Shown: positions 22,404 through 34,322, counted from the stretch's first letter. The stretch: DNA of 64,000 nt from Megalobrama amblycephala (GCF_018812025.1 NC_063061.1:38918544-38982543); one strand, 5' to 3'. The notes: generated from the sequence alone by a model not told the origin. Translations and numbers: made by a program.

Positions 22404-23068
22404 CACTGTAAAAAATGAATGTGATTTTAACGGTAAAATATTGTAAAAAACGCTACGGGAAAAAATTGTAAATAGGTTAACAGTAAGTTCCCATATTATA
22501 TACAGGGAAAAACTTTAAAAGCTCTTACCAGACATTTATGCAATTTTCACAGTAAAATGCTGTAAATTTTACAGTTTTTATAAGTAAAAAATACAAAATC
22601 AATGTATAATTTACAGTCAAAATCTGTAAACTGATATTCCCACAATTCCCTGTTTGACACTCCACATTTGAAAGTATTTTGTTTAAATATGTTTCTTAAT
22701 AGTTTTTGTTATCAGTTATGTACATTAGGGTTTTATGTTACATCTTCTGTTGTTTAATGAATGTTTATTGCATTATATAAGTGTTGTGTGTTTTGCGTTT
22801 GTGTGAATGACTCTTGTACACCTCTTTATATAAGTATATACTTCAGCTCGTGGAAAAGCTACTTGTGATGAGCTCTGATTCTTCATGTGACTTTCTCTTT
22901 TACCACCTACATAAGGTGGTTGTATATGTTAAAGGTACAAAACAGATTGTAGTAGTAGTGTGCATTGTTGAATTTATTGGTTTACATTCAAATTTTGTTT
23001 GTGTTTACAAAATACAACCACAGCTGCCAAAATTATTTTGTAAAAACTACAGAATTTTTTTTACAGTG
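22404..23068. mobile_element. DNA transposon with CACTGTAAAAAA ends
   Basis: Starts CACTGTAAAAAA and ends TTTTTTTTACAGTG, about 665 bp, with many internal TTTACAGT/ACTGTAAA words. It interrupts the tandem array between copy 2 and the partial copy 3. It carries no transposase, so it is non-autonomous. Superfamily not determined. Confidence 0.65.
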
Positions 23069-23084
23069 TATTTGTGGAAGAAAG

Positions 23085-23272
23085 TTTTTTCGTCAGCTCA
23101 TACTCATTGATCCCTATCACTGTCATTATAAAGCTCTGATGCGTCAGGATATGTATTAATATTTCTTCGATCATGTTCATCAGGAACAAGAAAGTCATAT
23201 ACACCTAGTATGACTTTGAGGGTGAGAAAAGCTTGGGCTAATTTTCATTTGAAAGTGAACTAATCTTTTAAA
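23085..23272. repeat. Partial third copy of the 833-bp unit
   Basis: Matches the first ~185 bases of the 833-bp unit, starting at the same CAGCTCATACTC word, with more mismatches than copies 1 and 2 show to each other. It is therefore an older copy. Confidence 0.8.
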
Positions 23273-23409
23273 ACACTAAATATCTCAAAGCCTTGGTTGG
23301 CAGTTTTTGTAATCAATTAAAATTCTTTTTATTGGTTACTTTTCTTTTTATAATAAACAAAAATGTAAAGGCAAATAAAACTTTATTAAAGTATAAAATA
23401 CAATAATCT

Positions 23410-23605
23410 CGCTTTGAATTAGCACTGGCCGGGTTTGGTGCTCAATGTCATGTTCTAGTGTCGTGGTGAGACAAATCATTGACTGGCGGTCAAACCGATA
23501 TTCTCTCAATAACTGTATATCATTCATCGTCGCCAAGGGATTATTGCGATCATTAAAAACACGCCTTGGTATTTCCTCCTCTTCAATTAACACTAAATCA
23601 GCCAT
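23410..23605 (-). pseudogene. PIF/Harbinger transposase fragment
   Basis: A minus-strand frame starting at 23605 encodes a segment with LLREYRFDRQSMICL and a following Thr-Arg-Pro. This resembles the N-terminal region of HARBI1-like transposases (R-F-D/P-R-Q then RPT). Similarity fades after about 55 residues and the catalytic DDE region is absent. The next 250 bases are rich in CCCTTAAG words, consistent with the terminus of a Harbinger-type element. This is a decayed remnant; the assignment rests on a short match. Confidence 0.4.
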
Positions 23606-23870
23606 CGTATTTTGAGTGTCAGTTCATTTAAGGGAGCTGTTTTGGTCCCTTAAATTTATTAAGGTGAAATGGTCGCTAAGGACTTTGTAGCAACGCTTAA
23701 GGAAACGCTTAGATAATTAAGGGGAAAAAATTAATAACAGCCTTAAGTTCCTTAAGAAAACCCTTAGGGTTTTTTTCTTGCAACCCACGTTTCACTAAGG
23801 CTACCCTTAACCTTATATTTAAGGGATTTCTTAGCTTAAGGAGTTTCATGCAACTGGGCACTGGTGTCTC
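23606..23870. repeat. CCCTTAAG-rich element terminus
   Basis: Repeated CTTAAG/CCCTTAA words on both strands form a partly self-complementary stretch beside the Harbinger-like fragment. Probably part of the same or a related non-autonomous element. Confidence 0.4.
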
Positions 23871-23874
23871 CAGA

Positions 23875-24005
23875 ATGTGTCTGTGAAGTTTCAGCTCAAA
23901 ATCCCCCACAGATCATTTATTATAGCTTGTCAAATTTGCCCCTATTTGGGTGTGAGCAAAAACACACAGTTTTTGTGTGTGTCCCTTTAAATGCAAATGA
24001 GCTGC
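23875..24005. repeat. Dispersed repeat, second copy at 57290-57460
   Basis: Reverse complement of this block matches 57325-57460, including the words GGTGTGAGCAAAAACAC and CTATTTGGGTGTGAGC in opposite orientation. It is an interspersed family in this genome. Confidence 0.7.
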
Positions 24006-24059
24006 AGGAAATATGTTAGTGGCATTTTTAACGTTGGTTTAATATTCTCTAAATTATTA

Positions 24060-24345
24060 ATATTACTCGATTAATCGTCAAAATAACTTTACTCGATTAC
24101 CAAAATAATCGTTAGTGACAGCTCTATGGCAGCTCTATTTTTTATGTTTAATGAGTTCACAGAAATAAATTAAATATTTATTGTAAAGTCTCTTCTTATG
24201 GTTTGATGCTCTACTTGTTTTAGACAAATGAAAGTTGCTATAATTGGCCTATTTTTCACAAAGCATTTATTCATTCTTTGATTAGTCAGTTATGTCCAAA
24301 CATATGTGGAGAAGTGACATGACGAACAAATGAATGAGAAGCAAA
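24060..24345. repeat. hAT end plus flank shared with the vmo1 downstream region
   Basis: The hAT terminal motif (24085-24125) and the 220 bases after it match 17365-17610, including words such as GTCCAAACATATGTGGAGAA. Element and flank were duplicated together, as at 28.8-29.4 kb. Confidence 0.65.
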
Positions 24346-25363
24346 TGTGCATTTAAATGTTAAGGATTTCAATCAGGTTAGTGAGGAAAGGAAAAATCTA
24401 ATATAAGAACATATTTCTGTCCTTCAAAGATGCTGCTGTAAGGCCCGCCCAAATGGCCCAACAATGGTTTCCAATAGGGCGGATGAAGGTCTCCTGCACA
24501 TTCTGTCTTTTCAGCGTGGCAAAGTAGTTTAATTCCAATTAGAACCTGACCGATATTAGGAAGTAAAAAAAGTCTGATATTGATATATCGGTCGATATTT
24601 TTTTATGTATATTATAGTTTAGTACCAGTCAAAAGTCAAAGACACACTTCCCATTTGTACTGTATATTGAATACCATACATAAACAGAATATGTATATAC
24701 ATAAACATTTTTTGTAATGATCACTCAAATGTGGTGATCAAACACTTATACTGACGTGATAAAGATATGTAATGAAGGCAGGGTATTTAACAATTTAACA
24801 ATAAACTTTATTATCCATAATAAGCCTGGCATCAGTGCACTGAACAGTAAACTTCACTTATTATAAATAACTTTACAACACAAATAGTAGGGATGAATAG
24901 TAGTGTTTTCTCAGAATGATTGACCGATTTCGATTTTTAAAAACTTTACTACAATATGATTTAAGTAACATTCTCTTTATTAACAATCTGGTTTAAAAAA
25001 GTTCCATTCCAAGTGCACCACACATGAAGTGATCAACATGGTTGCAGAAATATGCCTGAAATATGAAGGCAAATGTTGTACAAACTTATCTTAAACACAT
25101 CCTATATACTCAGAAATAATATAAAATAAGAAAATGCTAAATATTTCTTAGCCAAAAAGTAATAGCAATAAGTAACACCAGTAATAGGCTATTATTAACA
25201 GCACATGCTTAGTAAAAACGGAAAACAATGGCAGCTTTCAGCCTGTCACCATCATGCAAACACTACTACTAATGTAGCAAACATAAAAATCCTACTAATG
25301 TAGCAAACGAGTATGATAAGCTCGTTGTAAGAGTAAAAGATGGGAACATGTTTATTTATTTTA

Positions 25364-26943
25364 CAGGTGCTGGTCATATAATTAGAATATCATCAAAAAG
25401 TTGATTTATTTCACTAATTCCATTCAAAAAGTGAAACTTGTATATTATATTCATTCATTACACACAGACTGATATATTTCAAATGTTTATTTCTTTTAAT
25501 TTTGATGATTATAACTGACAACTAAGGAATATTGTGAAAAGGTTCAATATTGAAGACACCTGGTGCCACACTCTAATCAGCTAATTAACTCAAAACACCT
25601 TCAAAGGCCTTTAAATGGTCTCTCAGTCTAGTTCTGTAGGCTACACAATCATGGGGAAGACTGCTGACTTGACAGTTGTCCAAAAGACGACCATTGACAC
25701 CTTGCACAAGGAGGGCAAGACACAAAAGGTCGTTGCAAAAGAGGCTGGCTGTTCACAGAGCTCTGTGTCCAAGCACATTAATAGAGAGGCGAAGGGAAGG
25801 AAAAGATGTGGTAGAAAAAAGTGTACAAGCAATAGGGATAACCGCACCCTGGAGAGGATTGTGAAACAAAACCCATTCAAAAATGTGGGGGAGATTCACA
25901 AAGAGTGGACTGCAGCTGGAGTCAGTGCTTCAAGAACCACTACGCACAGATTTACGCAAGACATGGGTTTCAGCTGTCGCATTCCTTGTGTCAAGCCACT
26001 CTTGCACAACAGACAGCGTCAGAAGCGTCTCACATGGGCTAAAGACAAAAAGGACTGGACTGCTGCTGAGTGGTCCAAAGTTATGTTCTCTGATGAAAGT
26101 AAATTTTGCATTTCCTTCGGAAATCAGGGTCCCAGAGTCTGGAGGAAGAGAGGAGAGGCACACAGTCCACGTTGCTTGAGGTCCAGTGTAAAGTTTCCAC
26201 AGTCAGTGATGGTTTGGGGTGCCATGTCATCTGCTGGTGTTGGTCCACTGTGTTTTCTGAGGTCCAAGGTCAACGCAGCCGTATACCAGGAAGTTTTAGA
26301 GCACTTCATGCTTCCTGCTGCTGACTAACTTTATGGAGATGCAGATTTCATTTTCCAACAGGACTTGGCACCTGCACACAGTGCCAAAGCTACCAGTACC
26401 TGGTTTAAGGACCATGGTATCCCTGTTCTTAATTGGCCAGCAAACTCGCCTGACCTTAACCCCATAGAAAATCTATGGGGTATAGTGAAGAGGAAGATGC
26501 GATATGCCAGACCCAACAATGCAGAAGAGCTGAAGGCCACTATCAGAGCAACCTGGGCTCTCATAACACCTGAGCAGTGCCACAGACTGATCGACTCCAT
26601 GCCACGCCGCATTGCTGCAGTAATTCAGGCAAAAGGAGCCCCAACTAAGTATTGAGTGCTGTACATGCTCATACTTTTCATGTTCATACTTTTCAGTAGG
26701 CCAAGATTTCTAAAAATCCTTTCTTTGTATTGGTCTTAAGTAATATTCTCATTTTCTGAGATACTGAATTTGGGATTTTCCTTAGTTGTCAGTTATAATC
26801 ATTAAAATTAAAACAAATAAACATTTGAAATATATCAGTCTGTGTGTAATGAATGAATATAATATACAAGTTTCACTTTTTGAATGGAATTAATGAAATA
26901 AATCAACTTTTTGATGATATTCTAATTATATGACCAGCACCTG
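25364..26943 (+). mobile_element. Tc1/mariner element with intact ends
   Basis: 1,580 bp bounded by CAGGTGCTGGTCATATAATT and its reverse complement, flanked by TA on each side (25362-25363 and 26944-26945). Inverted repeats are about 165 bp long (25364-25530 and 26777-26943). It encodes one transposase frame with a premature stop. Confidence 0.95.
25651..26655 (+). pseudogene. Tc1-like DD34E transposase, one premature stop
   Basis: The frame starts MGKTADLTVVQ at 25651 and would run 334 codons. It shows the helix-turn-helix DNA-binding region (AGCSQSSVSKHINRE), then the DDE catalytic core. The first Asp is in FSDESKF (about 26090), the second in IFQQDLAPAH (about 26362) and the Glu in PIENLWG (about 26465). 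A single in-frame TAA at 26326-26328, between the first and second catalytic Asp, cuts it after 225 residues. The remainder stays in frame to 26655. One base change is enough to explain the stop. The protein normally cuts and pastes the element at TA sites. This copy encodes no complete enzyme but its ends could still be mobilised by a functional relative. Confidence 0.93.
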
Positions 26944-27512
26944 TATAGCAGCGCGTTTCAACAGACTCAAGCCACCACCACACCACGGTCTATTGGACTG
27001 CAGAAAGATACTAACTTTTCAATCTGCTACGTTAACTAATTGTACTGACAAACTATGCTAATTTAGGATATGTGATGTGAACGATGTGATATGCACGAGT
27101 GGCATGGCTGTTTTAAGGGACGGGGCTAATGTTATTTGGGATATTGAAAAAGGAAAGTTATGGGGGGGTCATTGTTTATTAACTTTACAGTAAGTTACAG
27201 TACCGTTAAGACAACGCTTTGACTCCCGTGAAGACACCAATTGACTGCTTGCTGCTGCCCGAACAAGAGACCTCTTTACTGAAATGAAAGGGTTGGCTGG
27301 TGCCAGTAGCGAACAATGGAGTGCGCTCTGCTGGACAAACTACGTAATCACACCATTTACAACCATTTTATTTGCCTTATATGTTCTGTAAAAATAAATG
27401 TTCATGTCGGTGCATATCGGCGCCATATACACTGATGCAGATGTATCGCAACAGGCTCATATCGGCTGATAAAATCGGCAAAACGATATATCGGTCGGGC
27501 TCTAATTCCAAT

Positions 27513-28300
27513 TAAACTGTTATCTGACTCTATTTTGTTATGACTTCGAGTTTAGGTTAAAATGCCAATTCATTATTGATAATTTATATGATCATTTAGA
27601 CATGATTATTATATTTTACTCTTAGTGTTCTCATTCATTCAGTTCTCAGAGTCGCGCAGTGTCCTCAAAACGGCCGTTCATTTATTATGCGGGCCCATAA
27701 TCACAAACTCGCCAGTTTTGGTCATAGACGGAGGTAATTGACTATAATGTTTAGAGGGTTGCTCCTATATGCTCACTCACTCTACGAGTATTTTATTTAG
27801 TCCCTATAGATCCGTGTACACTTGAATTAAAGCAACATTATCTCTGGTCAGAGGTCATGACCACTACTCCAAGATATAAGCTGACCAATACTTTCTCTAA
27901 TAGTAGTTTTGGTTTGGTCATGCTATGGATTCCCATGTACACTTAGCTAGAGTAACATTACATTAAATAGAAGTAAGACTGTTTAAGTTGGCATGCCCCA
28001 ATACTGGACTTTAGTCCGTTACTAACCTGACGCAGATTTGTGGTAACAATGAATGCAACGAAATCTACTAGAGTCAATTTCAGAGTAAGTCAGAATAAAA
28101 TCAAATATAACAGTTTATTATTGTCAGGTAAATGTATCATGCCAATTACATAATCAATTTGAAGATAATAGATACAAAACATCAAATAAAAGATGCATAC
28201 CTGATATTAGAAAGATAATGCTGTGTGTCTGAAGGACAGGATGAAAAGAAGCTTTCCCACAACTTCACTCTGTGGGGTGTGAAGACAAATGGCTGTATGT
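27513..28300. other. Intergenic, nothing recognised
   Basis: AT-rich sequence without a supported exon, tandem repeat or transposon end. Confidence 0.5.
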
Positions 28301-28499
28301 GTTTGTACTGTCCATATCTCAGGAGATCAAAGTATCTGAGGTTCTGTTTATCTTACAATGCTCATTTCTAGACACTGGTGTCCTGCTCAACCATATATTT
28401 AAATTTTTACATCCACATTCTGTCATTATTAACATTTTTGTAAGATTATAAGGTAAGGTAACAGGGTTGGCAGTTGTACAGTTTAATGTAGTATTCCTG

Positions 28500-28625
28500 T
28501 ATACCTGTAGCTCAAACAGTAGAGTATGCATTTCATGGATTTGACCCCCAGGAAGTGCATTAACTGATAAGATGATTACTTTGAATGCAATGTAAGTCAC
28601 TTGTATAAAAGCATCTACCAAATGC
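28500..28625 (+). mobile_element. tRNA-derived SINE with LINE-like tail
   Basis: The head CTGTAGCTCAAACAGTAGAG resembles a tRNA A-box, followed by a degenerate B-box (GGATTTGACCCCCAGG). The tail (28588-28622) matches the 3' end of the L2-type LINE at 40541-40575, as expected when a SINE uses LINE machinery. Confidence 0.65.
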
Positions 28626-28769
28626 ACCAACATAATGAAACATTTAATGTAAAGTGTTGTGCTAAAGAACATGAAATGACAAGGTGCTTCTTTAATGCTG
28701 GGAACAGGCGCCAGATCAGGAGTCTCCATCTAAAGCAGGAAAATGAAAACATCACTAATCTACAAGACA

Positions 28770-28985
28770 AGTAGCTTTGTAATAAGTGGAATGATGTGCA
28801 CATTATCCCAATTACAAAACTGTTGTACGACATTTAGCTCATGTTAGCTCATCATAGTATGATAATCAATTAGCTTCTTGCTGTTCTTGTGGTCATCCTC
28901 TTACACCTAAAAGAAAAACAAACTCAGCTCAACTGCACCTCCAACGACCAAACAGTGTTTTATGTGAAGCTGCGATCACTTCACC
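28770..28985. repeat. Duplicated vmo1 3' flank
   Basis: Matches 17640-17902 downstream of the complete vmo1 gene, including words such as ATTACAAAACTGTTGTAC. It lies beside the orphan vmo1 exon, showing that gene end and flank were duplicated as one block. Confidence 0.7.
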
Positions 28986-29166
28986 TTAATCACAGCAGTA
29001 CATTTGCACGTCATTGAGAGCAGTGTCATCTCCTATTCCCTGTGGCTCTTCTACCCGTGTCTTGATACCGCAGATTCCTCTTCCCTCACACACTCGACTC
29101 CAGTCTCCCAACGTGCCCCAGAATGCACCGCCACCCTCCAGAAGAGAACCTTCACTGCATTTGAAT
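28986..29166 (-). pseudogene. Orphan vmo1 last exon (partial tandem duplicate)
   Basis: On the minus strand this 181-base exon has the same length and borders as the last exon of vmo1 at 17903-18083: a CTCCAG acceptor at its start and a TAA stop. It encodes LGDWSRVCEGRGICGIKTRV and ends DDTALNDVQMYCCD, so the third VMO-I repeat is open and conserved, including the cysteines. Differences from the complete copy include a glycine and lysine in ICGIKTRV. Exons 1-3 are not visible: they would lie to the right, where a hAT element and then the 1,000-base gap begin. It is either a true second gene broken by the gap or an isolated exon; scored as partial. Confidence 0.75.
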
Positions 29167-29201
29167 CTGGAGAAATTTCAGATAGGACAATATTATAATT
29201 A

Positions 29202-29749
29202 GGGCTGTCACTAACGATTATTTTGGTAATAGAGTAATCGGACGATTATTTTGATGATTAATCAGGAAATCAGATTTTTTTTTTTGTGAGGTATTAAAAA
29301 AAGCCCTAAGCAAACAATACCCTTTAAAATGATGTATAATAACACTGAGGCAATAATATTTGGTTCAAATAAAGTTCCAAAAGCAAGTAATCATATGGTT
29401 TTATAGAACAACACTGTTAAAATACATAATATAATATAGACAATCCACTTATGTACATTATGTATTATAACTAATTCCTGCAGTGAGCGCCAGCAGCCTG
29501 GTGATTGTTACACTTTACAGCAGATCAAATCCTTGTTTAATATTGGCCGAATGATATTTAATTTAAATGTGCACTTAATCTTTAACATTTGGCCACTTCT
29601 TTATGATAGACATGTTACAGCCACTGTAATTTCGTGAACAAGAACACGTGGACATCAAAAAATGCAAACTCAGAGCAAGGGTTTAAAACTTTTATTTTGA
29701 AAGAGCGATGAACAACAATTTGCATATTTAGAAATATATTGATGTATTC
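29202..29749 (+). mobile_element. hAT-type element running into the assembly gap
   Basis: Starts TAGGGCTGTCACTAACGA and matches the reverse complement of 16340-17400 over several blocks. The right end is lost in the gap. Confidence 0.6.
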
Positions 29750-30749
29750 NNNNNNNNNNNNNNNNNNNNNNNNNNNNNNNNNNNNNNNNNNNNNNNNNNN
29801 NNNNNNNNNNNNNNNNNNNNNNNNNNNNNNNNNNNNNNNNNNNNNNNNNNNNNNNNNNNNNNNNNNNNNNNNNNNNNNNNNNNNNNNNNNNNNNNNNNNN
29901 NNNNNNNNNNNNNNNNNNNNNNNNNNNNNNNNNNNNNNNNNNNNNNNNNNNNNNNNNNNNNNNNNNNNNNNNNNNNNNNNNNNNNNNNNNNNNNNNNNNN
30001 NNNNNNNNNNNNNNNNNNNNNNNNNNNNNNNNNNNNNNNNNNNNNNNNNNNNNNNNNNNNNNNNNNNNNNNNNNNNNNNNNNNNNNNNNNNNNNNNNNNN
30101 NNNNNNNNNNNNNNNNNNNNNNNNNNNNNNNNNNNNNNNNNNNNNNNNNNNNNNNNNNNNNNNNNNNNNNNNNNNNNNNNNNNNNNNNNNNNNNNNNNNN
30201 NNNNNNNNNNNNNNNNNNNNNNNNNNNNNNNNNNNNNNNNNNNNNNNNNNNNNNNNNNNNNNNNNNNNNNNNNNNNNNNNNNNNNNNNNNNNNNNNNNNN
30301 NNNNNNNNNNNNNNNNNNNNNNNNNNNNNNNNNNNNNNNNNNNNNNNNNNNNNNNNNNNNNNNNNNNNNNNNNNNNNNNNNNNNNNNNNNNNNNNNNNNN
30401 NNNNNNNNNNNNNNNNNNNNNNNNNNNNNNNNNNNNNNNNNNNNNNNNNNNNNNNNNNNNNNNNNNNNNNNNNNNNNNNNNNNNNNNNNNNNNNNNNNNN
30501 NNNNNNNNNNNNNNNNNNNNNNNNNNNNNNNNNNNNNNNNNNNNNNNNNNNNNNNNNNNNNNNNNNNNNNNNNNNNNNNNNNNNNNNNNNNNNNNNNNNN
30601 NNNNNNNNNNNNNNNNNNNNNNNNNNNNNNNNNNNNNNNNNNNNNNNNNNNNNNNNNNNNNNNNNNNNNNNNNNNNNNNNNNNNNNNNNNNNNNNNNNNN
30701 NNNNNNNNNNNNNNNNNNNNNNNNNNNNNNNNNNNNNNNNNNNNNNNNN
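29750..30749. other. Assembly gap (1,000 N)
   Basis: Exactly 1,000 undetermined bases, a round size that suggests a placeholder of unknown true length. It abuts a minisatellite, the probable cause. Confidence 0.98.
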
Positions 30750-31214
30750 CTACCCTTCTACCCCTTCTACCCTTCTACCCTTCTACCCCTTCTACCCCTT
30801 CTACCCCTTCTACCCTTCTACCCCTTCTACCCCTTCTACCCCTTCTACCCCTTCTACCCCTTCTACCCCTTCTACCCCTTCTACCCTTCTACCCTTCTAC
30901 CCCTTCTACCCCTTCTACCCCTTCTACCCCTTCTACCCCTTCTACCCCTTCTACCCCTTCTACCCCTTCTACCCCTTCTACCCCTTCTACCCCTTCTACC
31001 CCTTCTACCCTACCCCTTCTACCCCTTCTACCCTTCTACCCCTTCTACCCCTTCTACCCCTTCTACCCCTTCTACCCCTTCTACCCCTTCTACCCCTTCT
31101 ACCCCTTCTACCCCTTCTACCCCTTCTACCCCTTCTACCCCTTCTACCCTACCCCTTCTACCCCTTCTACCCTTCTACCCCTTCTACCCCTCATTCTACC
31201 CTTCTAACCCTTCT
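30750..31214. repeat. Minisatellite, CTACCCCTT unit
   Basis: About 52 units of a 9-base CTACCCCTT motif mixed with 8-base CTACCCTT variants. The strand is strongly C/T-biased. The open frame through it, rich in Leu-Pro-Leu, Tyr-Pro and Thr-Pro, is a by-product and not a gene. The array may extend into the gap. Confidence 0.97.
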
Positions 31215-33474
31215 ACCCCTCATAAAATGTATAAATGACAACATTTACAAATGATTACATTTAAAGAGGGAAGAAAACAAAGTGCAATTACATCACAAAG
31301 ACACTAGATTAGATTACATAAGAACCCAAAAAACCATGTATGGGCTTTCTGACAGAGGATGTGGAGCTGCAAACAATGGCTGATGGATTATCTCTGGTGT
31401 TTTTCACTAAGCATGATTCAGGGAGAAAAGGACAGGAAAAGATCACCAGGATGCAGACCCTCAATGGATTTGGAGGATGGACAAGTGAACAAGTTGTAGG
31501 TGACGACCCAGGCTGAGCCAATGACCCAGGATGACAGGATGAATTTGCAACCCAAGATGGAGGGAGAAAGGACAACAATAGAGCCAAAGGGGTGGACAGA
31601 CAAGGCAAGGACAAGGAAGGCAAAGCCATAGGACAGGAAGTCCGTGTCACAACCAGGGAGATGGTTAGGTGCTCGAGTCAAAGCCAGGGGACTGACACAC
31701 CGAGGCACAATTGGCATACAGGAAGCCCAATCTAGTTGCAGCAGTAAAACTTGAATAAATCAAAAGTGACAAATACTCAGGGAAAGAACAAAATTAATCA
31801 GATGGAAAAACAGACAAGGAAATAAATGGAGTACATATATACAGACACAGAGTCAACATAAAACAGGTGGATACAATAGGTTGCCATGTTAACATACAAG
31901 AAACTTATCGAGAACAGACACTAAGACAGGAAATTTACAGGAACTGGGACCAAAATAAAATAAAAACCTGACAATTACTTAATTTTACATAAGTCATTTT
32001 GAACATTTGAATTATGTAAAATTACAAATAATACAAAGGAGCCTATGGGCACAAGAATAAAGGTAAATAAATTAAGATGTTAGGTGGAAAAAAAGAAAAA
32101 AGGTTAACAGACTTTAAAAATTAACACTGCAACAGGACAGGGAACCTTAAAAGATACTTCAAAATGAAAGCATAAATACAAAACAAGGCCTAACAAAATA
32201 TATACAAGTCAGTTTACAAATAGCCACTCTCATAGAAAGCTTTACAATATAGGAAAGAGCATACACAGCAGACAAAGACACAAATGAAGGGTATATTTAA
32301 AAAAATAAAAAAACAGGAGCATAAAGCAATCATTTTATTTTTTTTGCTGGCCTTGTTAACAAAGACAATGCAAGGCATTAACCCCAAAAAGGAGGAAAAA
32401 AAAAAAAAAGAAAAAAAAAGAGAAAATAAAAAGAAATTGGATTTATTTATAATAACTTATAATATACCTAACAGGCTAAATGAAATTACATCAGACACAA
32501 ATACAAATGTGCACAGAGGTCATAAAGAATCACAAAATCTAAATAAAAAGGGCTTAGTAAGACAATCATTACTGCTAATATACAGAAGGCAGAGAATGAA
32601 AACAAGTGCATAAATATACAAAAGACAATAACAGTAAAGACAAGATGATTTATACAGTACACTTTAAAAAAAAAAAAAATGCAACAGTTAAAAATAGAAA
32701 AGGGCATAAGTCAAGTCAATGGGTACAGGGCCATAAAACATAATGGCCAATAATACAAAGAGCATAAATGAAAGTATAAAAAAATAGGCTTGGAAAAAAA
32801 AAAAGTTACAAACAAGAGCAGGGATAAATACAAAAAGGTTACTGTGACAAAGGACATACAAGTCTTAAACTGGAATACAAGAAGGTGAAGGCATAAATAA
32901 AAAATTAAAAAAACAGCAAATAAGGTGTTATACAAAGCAAATTATTTGCATACCTCCAGAAAGTAACAAAAATAGGCATTGAGGTAGTGAACATCTGCTG
33001 TGATTGCATTACGGAGGAGGAACATGGCACACTTTTACAAGTAAAATGCTCCTTCTCTGCAGTAACATTTCTTGAACAAGTGTTTTGAGGTAGGGGTGTG
33101 ATTTCAGTGGCAGTCCTTAAAGCCAGTGTAAAAGCCTTAAATTTGATTGTTTAAAATGACACAACCTGATCTCATTCTGGCTCAGTTATAAAGGTGTGAC
33201 TTTGGCATATTGTAGAACAGATGGGCCTCTATATTTAAGGATCATCCTCCGTGTCTTAGTTGCACAAAACTTAAACTGCATAGATTTAATGGAGTGGAAT
33301 AAGGGCACGGGTGCATGAATAAGAGGGACAAAAATGAAAATGGGTACAAGTAAATTCACAATACAAATGGGACAAAAGGATTCAAACAAACCCAAAATGG
33401 CATAATACAAATGGCTCAATAGGAATAAAAAAAAGGCAATTAAATGGGCAAAAAAAAAATCATAAAAAGGAACA

Positions 33475-33477
33475 AAA

Positions 33478-33552
<75 letters not shown>

Positions 33553-33554
33553 AT
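33475..33554. repeat. (AAAT)n microsatellite
   Basis: About 20 uninterrupted copies of AAAT. Confidence 0.97.
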
Positions 33555-34289
33555 ACTAGAACAATTGACATACAGGAATACAAGAGGCAAAAGGTAATAC
33601 AAAAGTATGAATTTCATATAAAAGCTCAAATAGAAAGGGCCAGAAGAAAAAAAGAAATACGCATAAAATTTTCATAAATACAAAAAGCGAATGAAGGAAT
33701 ACAAAAAAGGGGCATAAAAAGTAAAAAAAAATATATATATATCATAAGCTTAAAAAGGTGCATACAGGAGGGGATAAATACAAAAATGGGTCAAATGCAA
33801 AACAGAACAAAGGCTAAAATAAAGGGAAATAAAGCCACATTGAAACTATTGTAAGAAGCACTATACAACTACAACTACTATACAATTTACTGCAGAACAA
33901 ATAGGACAAATACAAATAGTATACGGGGAAAAGGGGGAACAAAGGTATGGAAGCATTATGTTCAATAAACCCAGATTAACACAATCAAGAATGTGGAGGC
34001 AAACTTAAATTACAAGAGCTTACACCCATATTAACAGAAACTTCTCTAAAGACAGAAACAACAAATGTGGACAGCCTGACACTAATAACTTAACATTGCT
34101 TCATTAGATGAACACCAATGAGCAACTTTCCCTAAAACTTTTGCATACAGATGGCTAAATACAACTCTGTTGCCTAATTTGCTAAAACCATGTTTGGGGT
34201 GGCCCTATCTGATACCTGAGCTTGGATTAGGGTTAGGGCTTGGATTTTTGGATATGAACATGGATTAACCCCATTAAAAGCTCAGTATT

Positions 34290-34290
<1 letters not shown>

Positions 34291-34320
<30 letters not shown>
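34291..34320. repeat. Poly-A run, 30 bases
   Basis: Uninterrupted A run inside the A-rich tract. Confidence 0.9.

Positions 34321-34322
<2 letters not shown>

Larger units (their letters stand above)
24540..27504. mobile_element. Non-autonomous hAT element split by a Tc1 insertion
   Basis: The ends are TAGAACCTGACCGATA at 24540 and ATATCGGTCGGGCTCTA at 27504, near-perfect inverted repeats. They are flanked by an exact 8-bp duplication ATTCCAAT (24532-24539 and 27505-27512), diagnostic for the hAT superfamily. Apart from the nested Tc1 at 25364-26943 it carries no transposase. Its left interior is repeated at 6463-6990. Confidence 0.88.

Noticed and set aside
28319..28729. 136-codon minus-strand frame
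   Set aside because: It runs through a SINE and shows no family resemblance.
29739..31238. 499-codon open frame over the gap and minisatellite
   Set aside because: Two thirds of it is undetermined bases and the rest translates a 9-base tandem repeat into Leu-Pro, Tyr-Pro and Thr-Pro runs. It is not a gene.
33186..33629. 147-codon minus-strand frame with Leu/Phe/Ile-rich stretches
   Set aside because: It is the T-rich strand of an A-rich tract and crosses an (AAAT)n repeat. The hydrophobic look is a composition effect.
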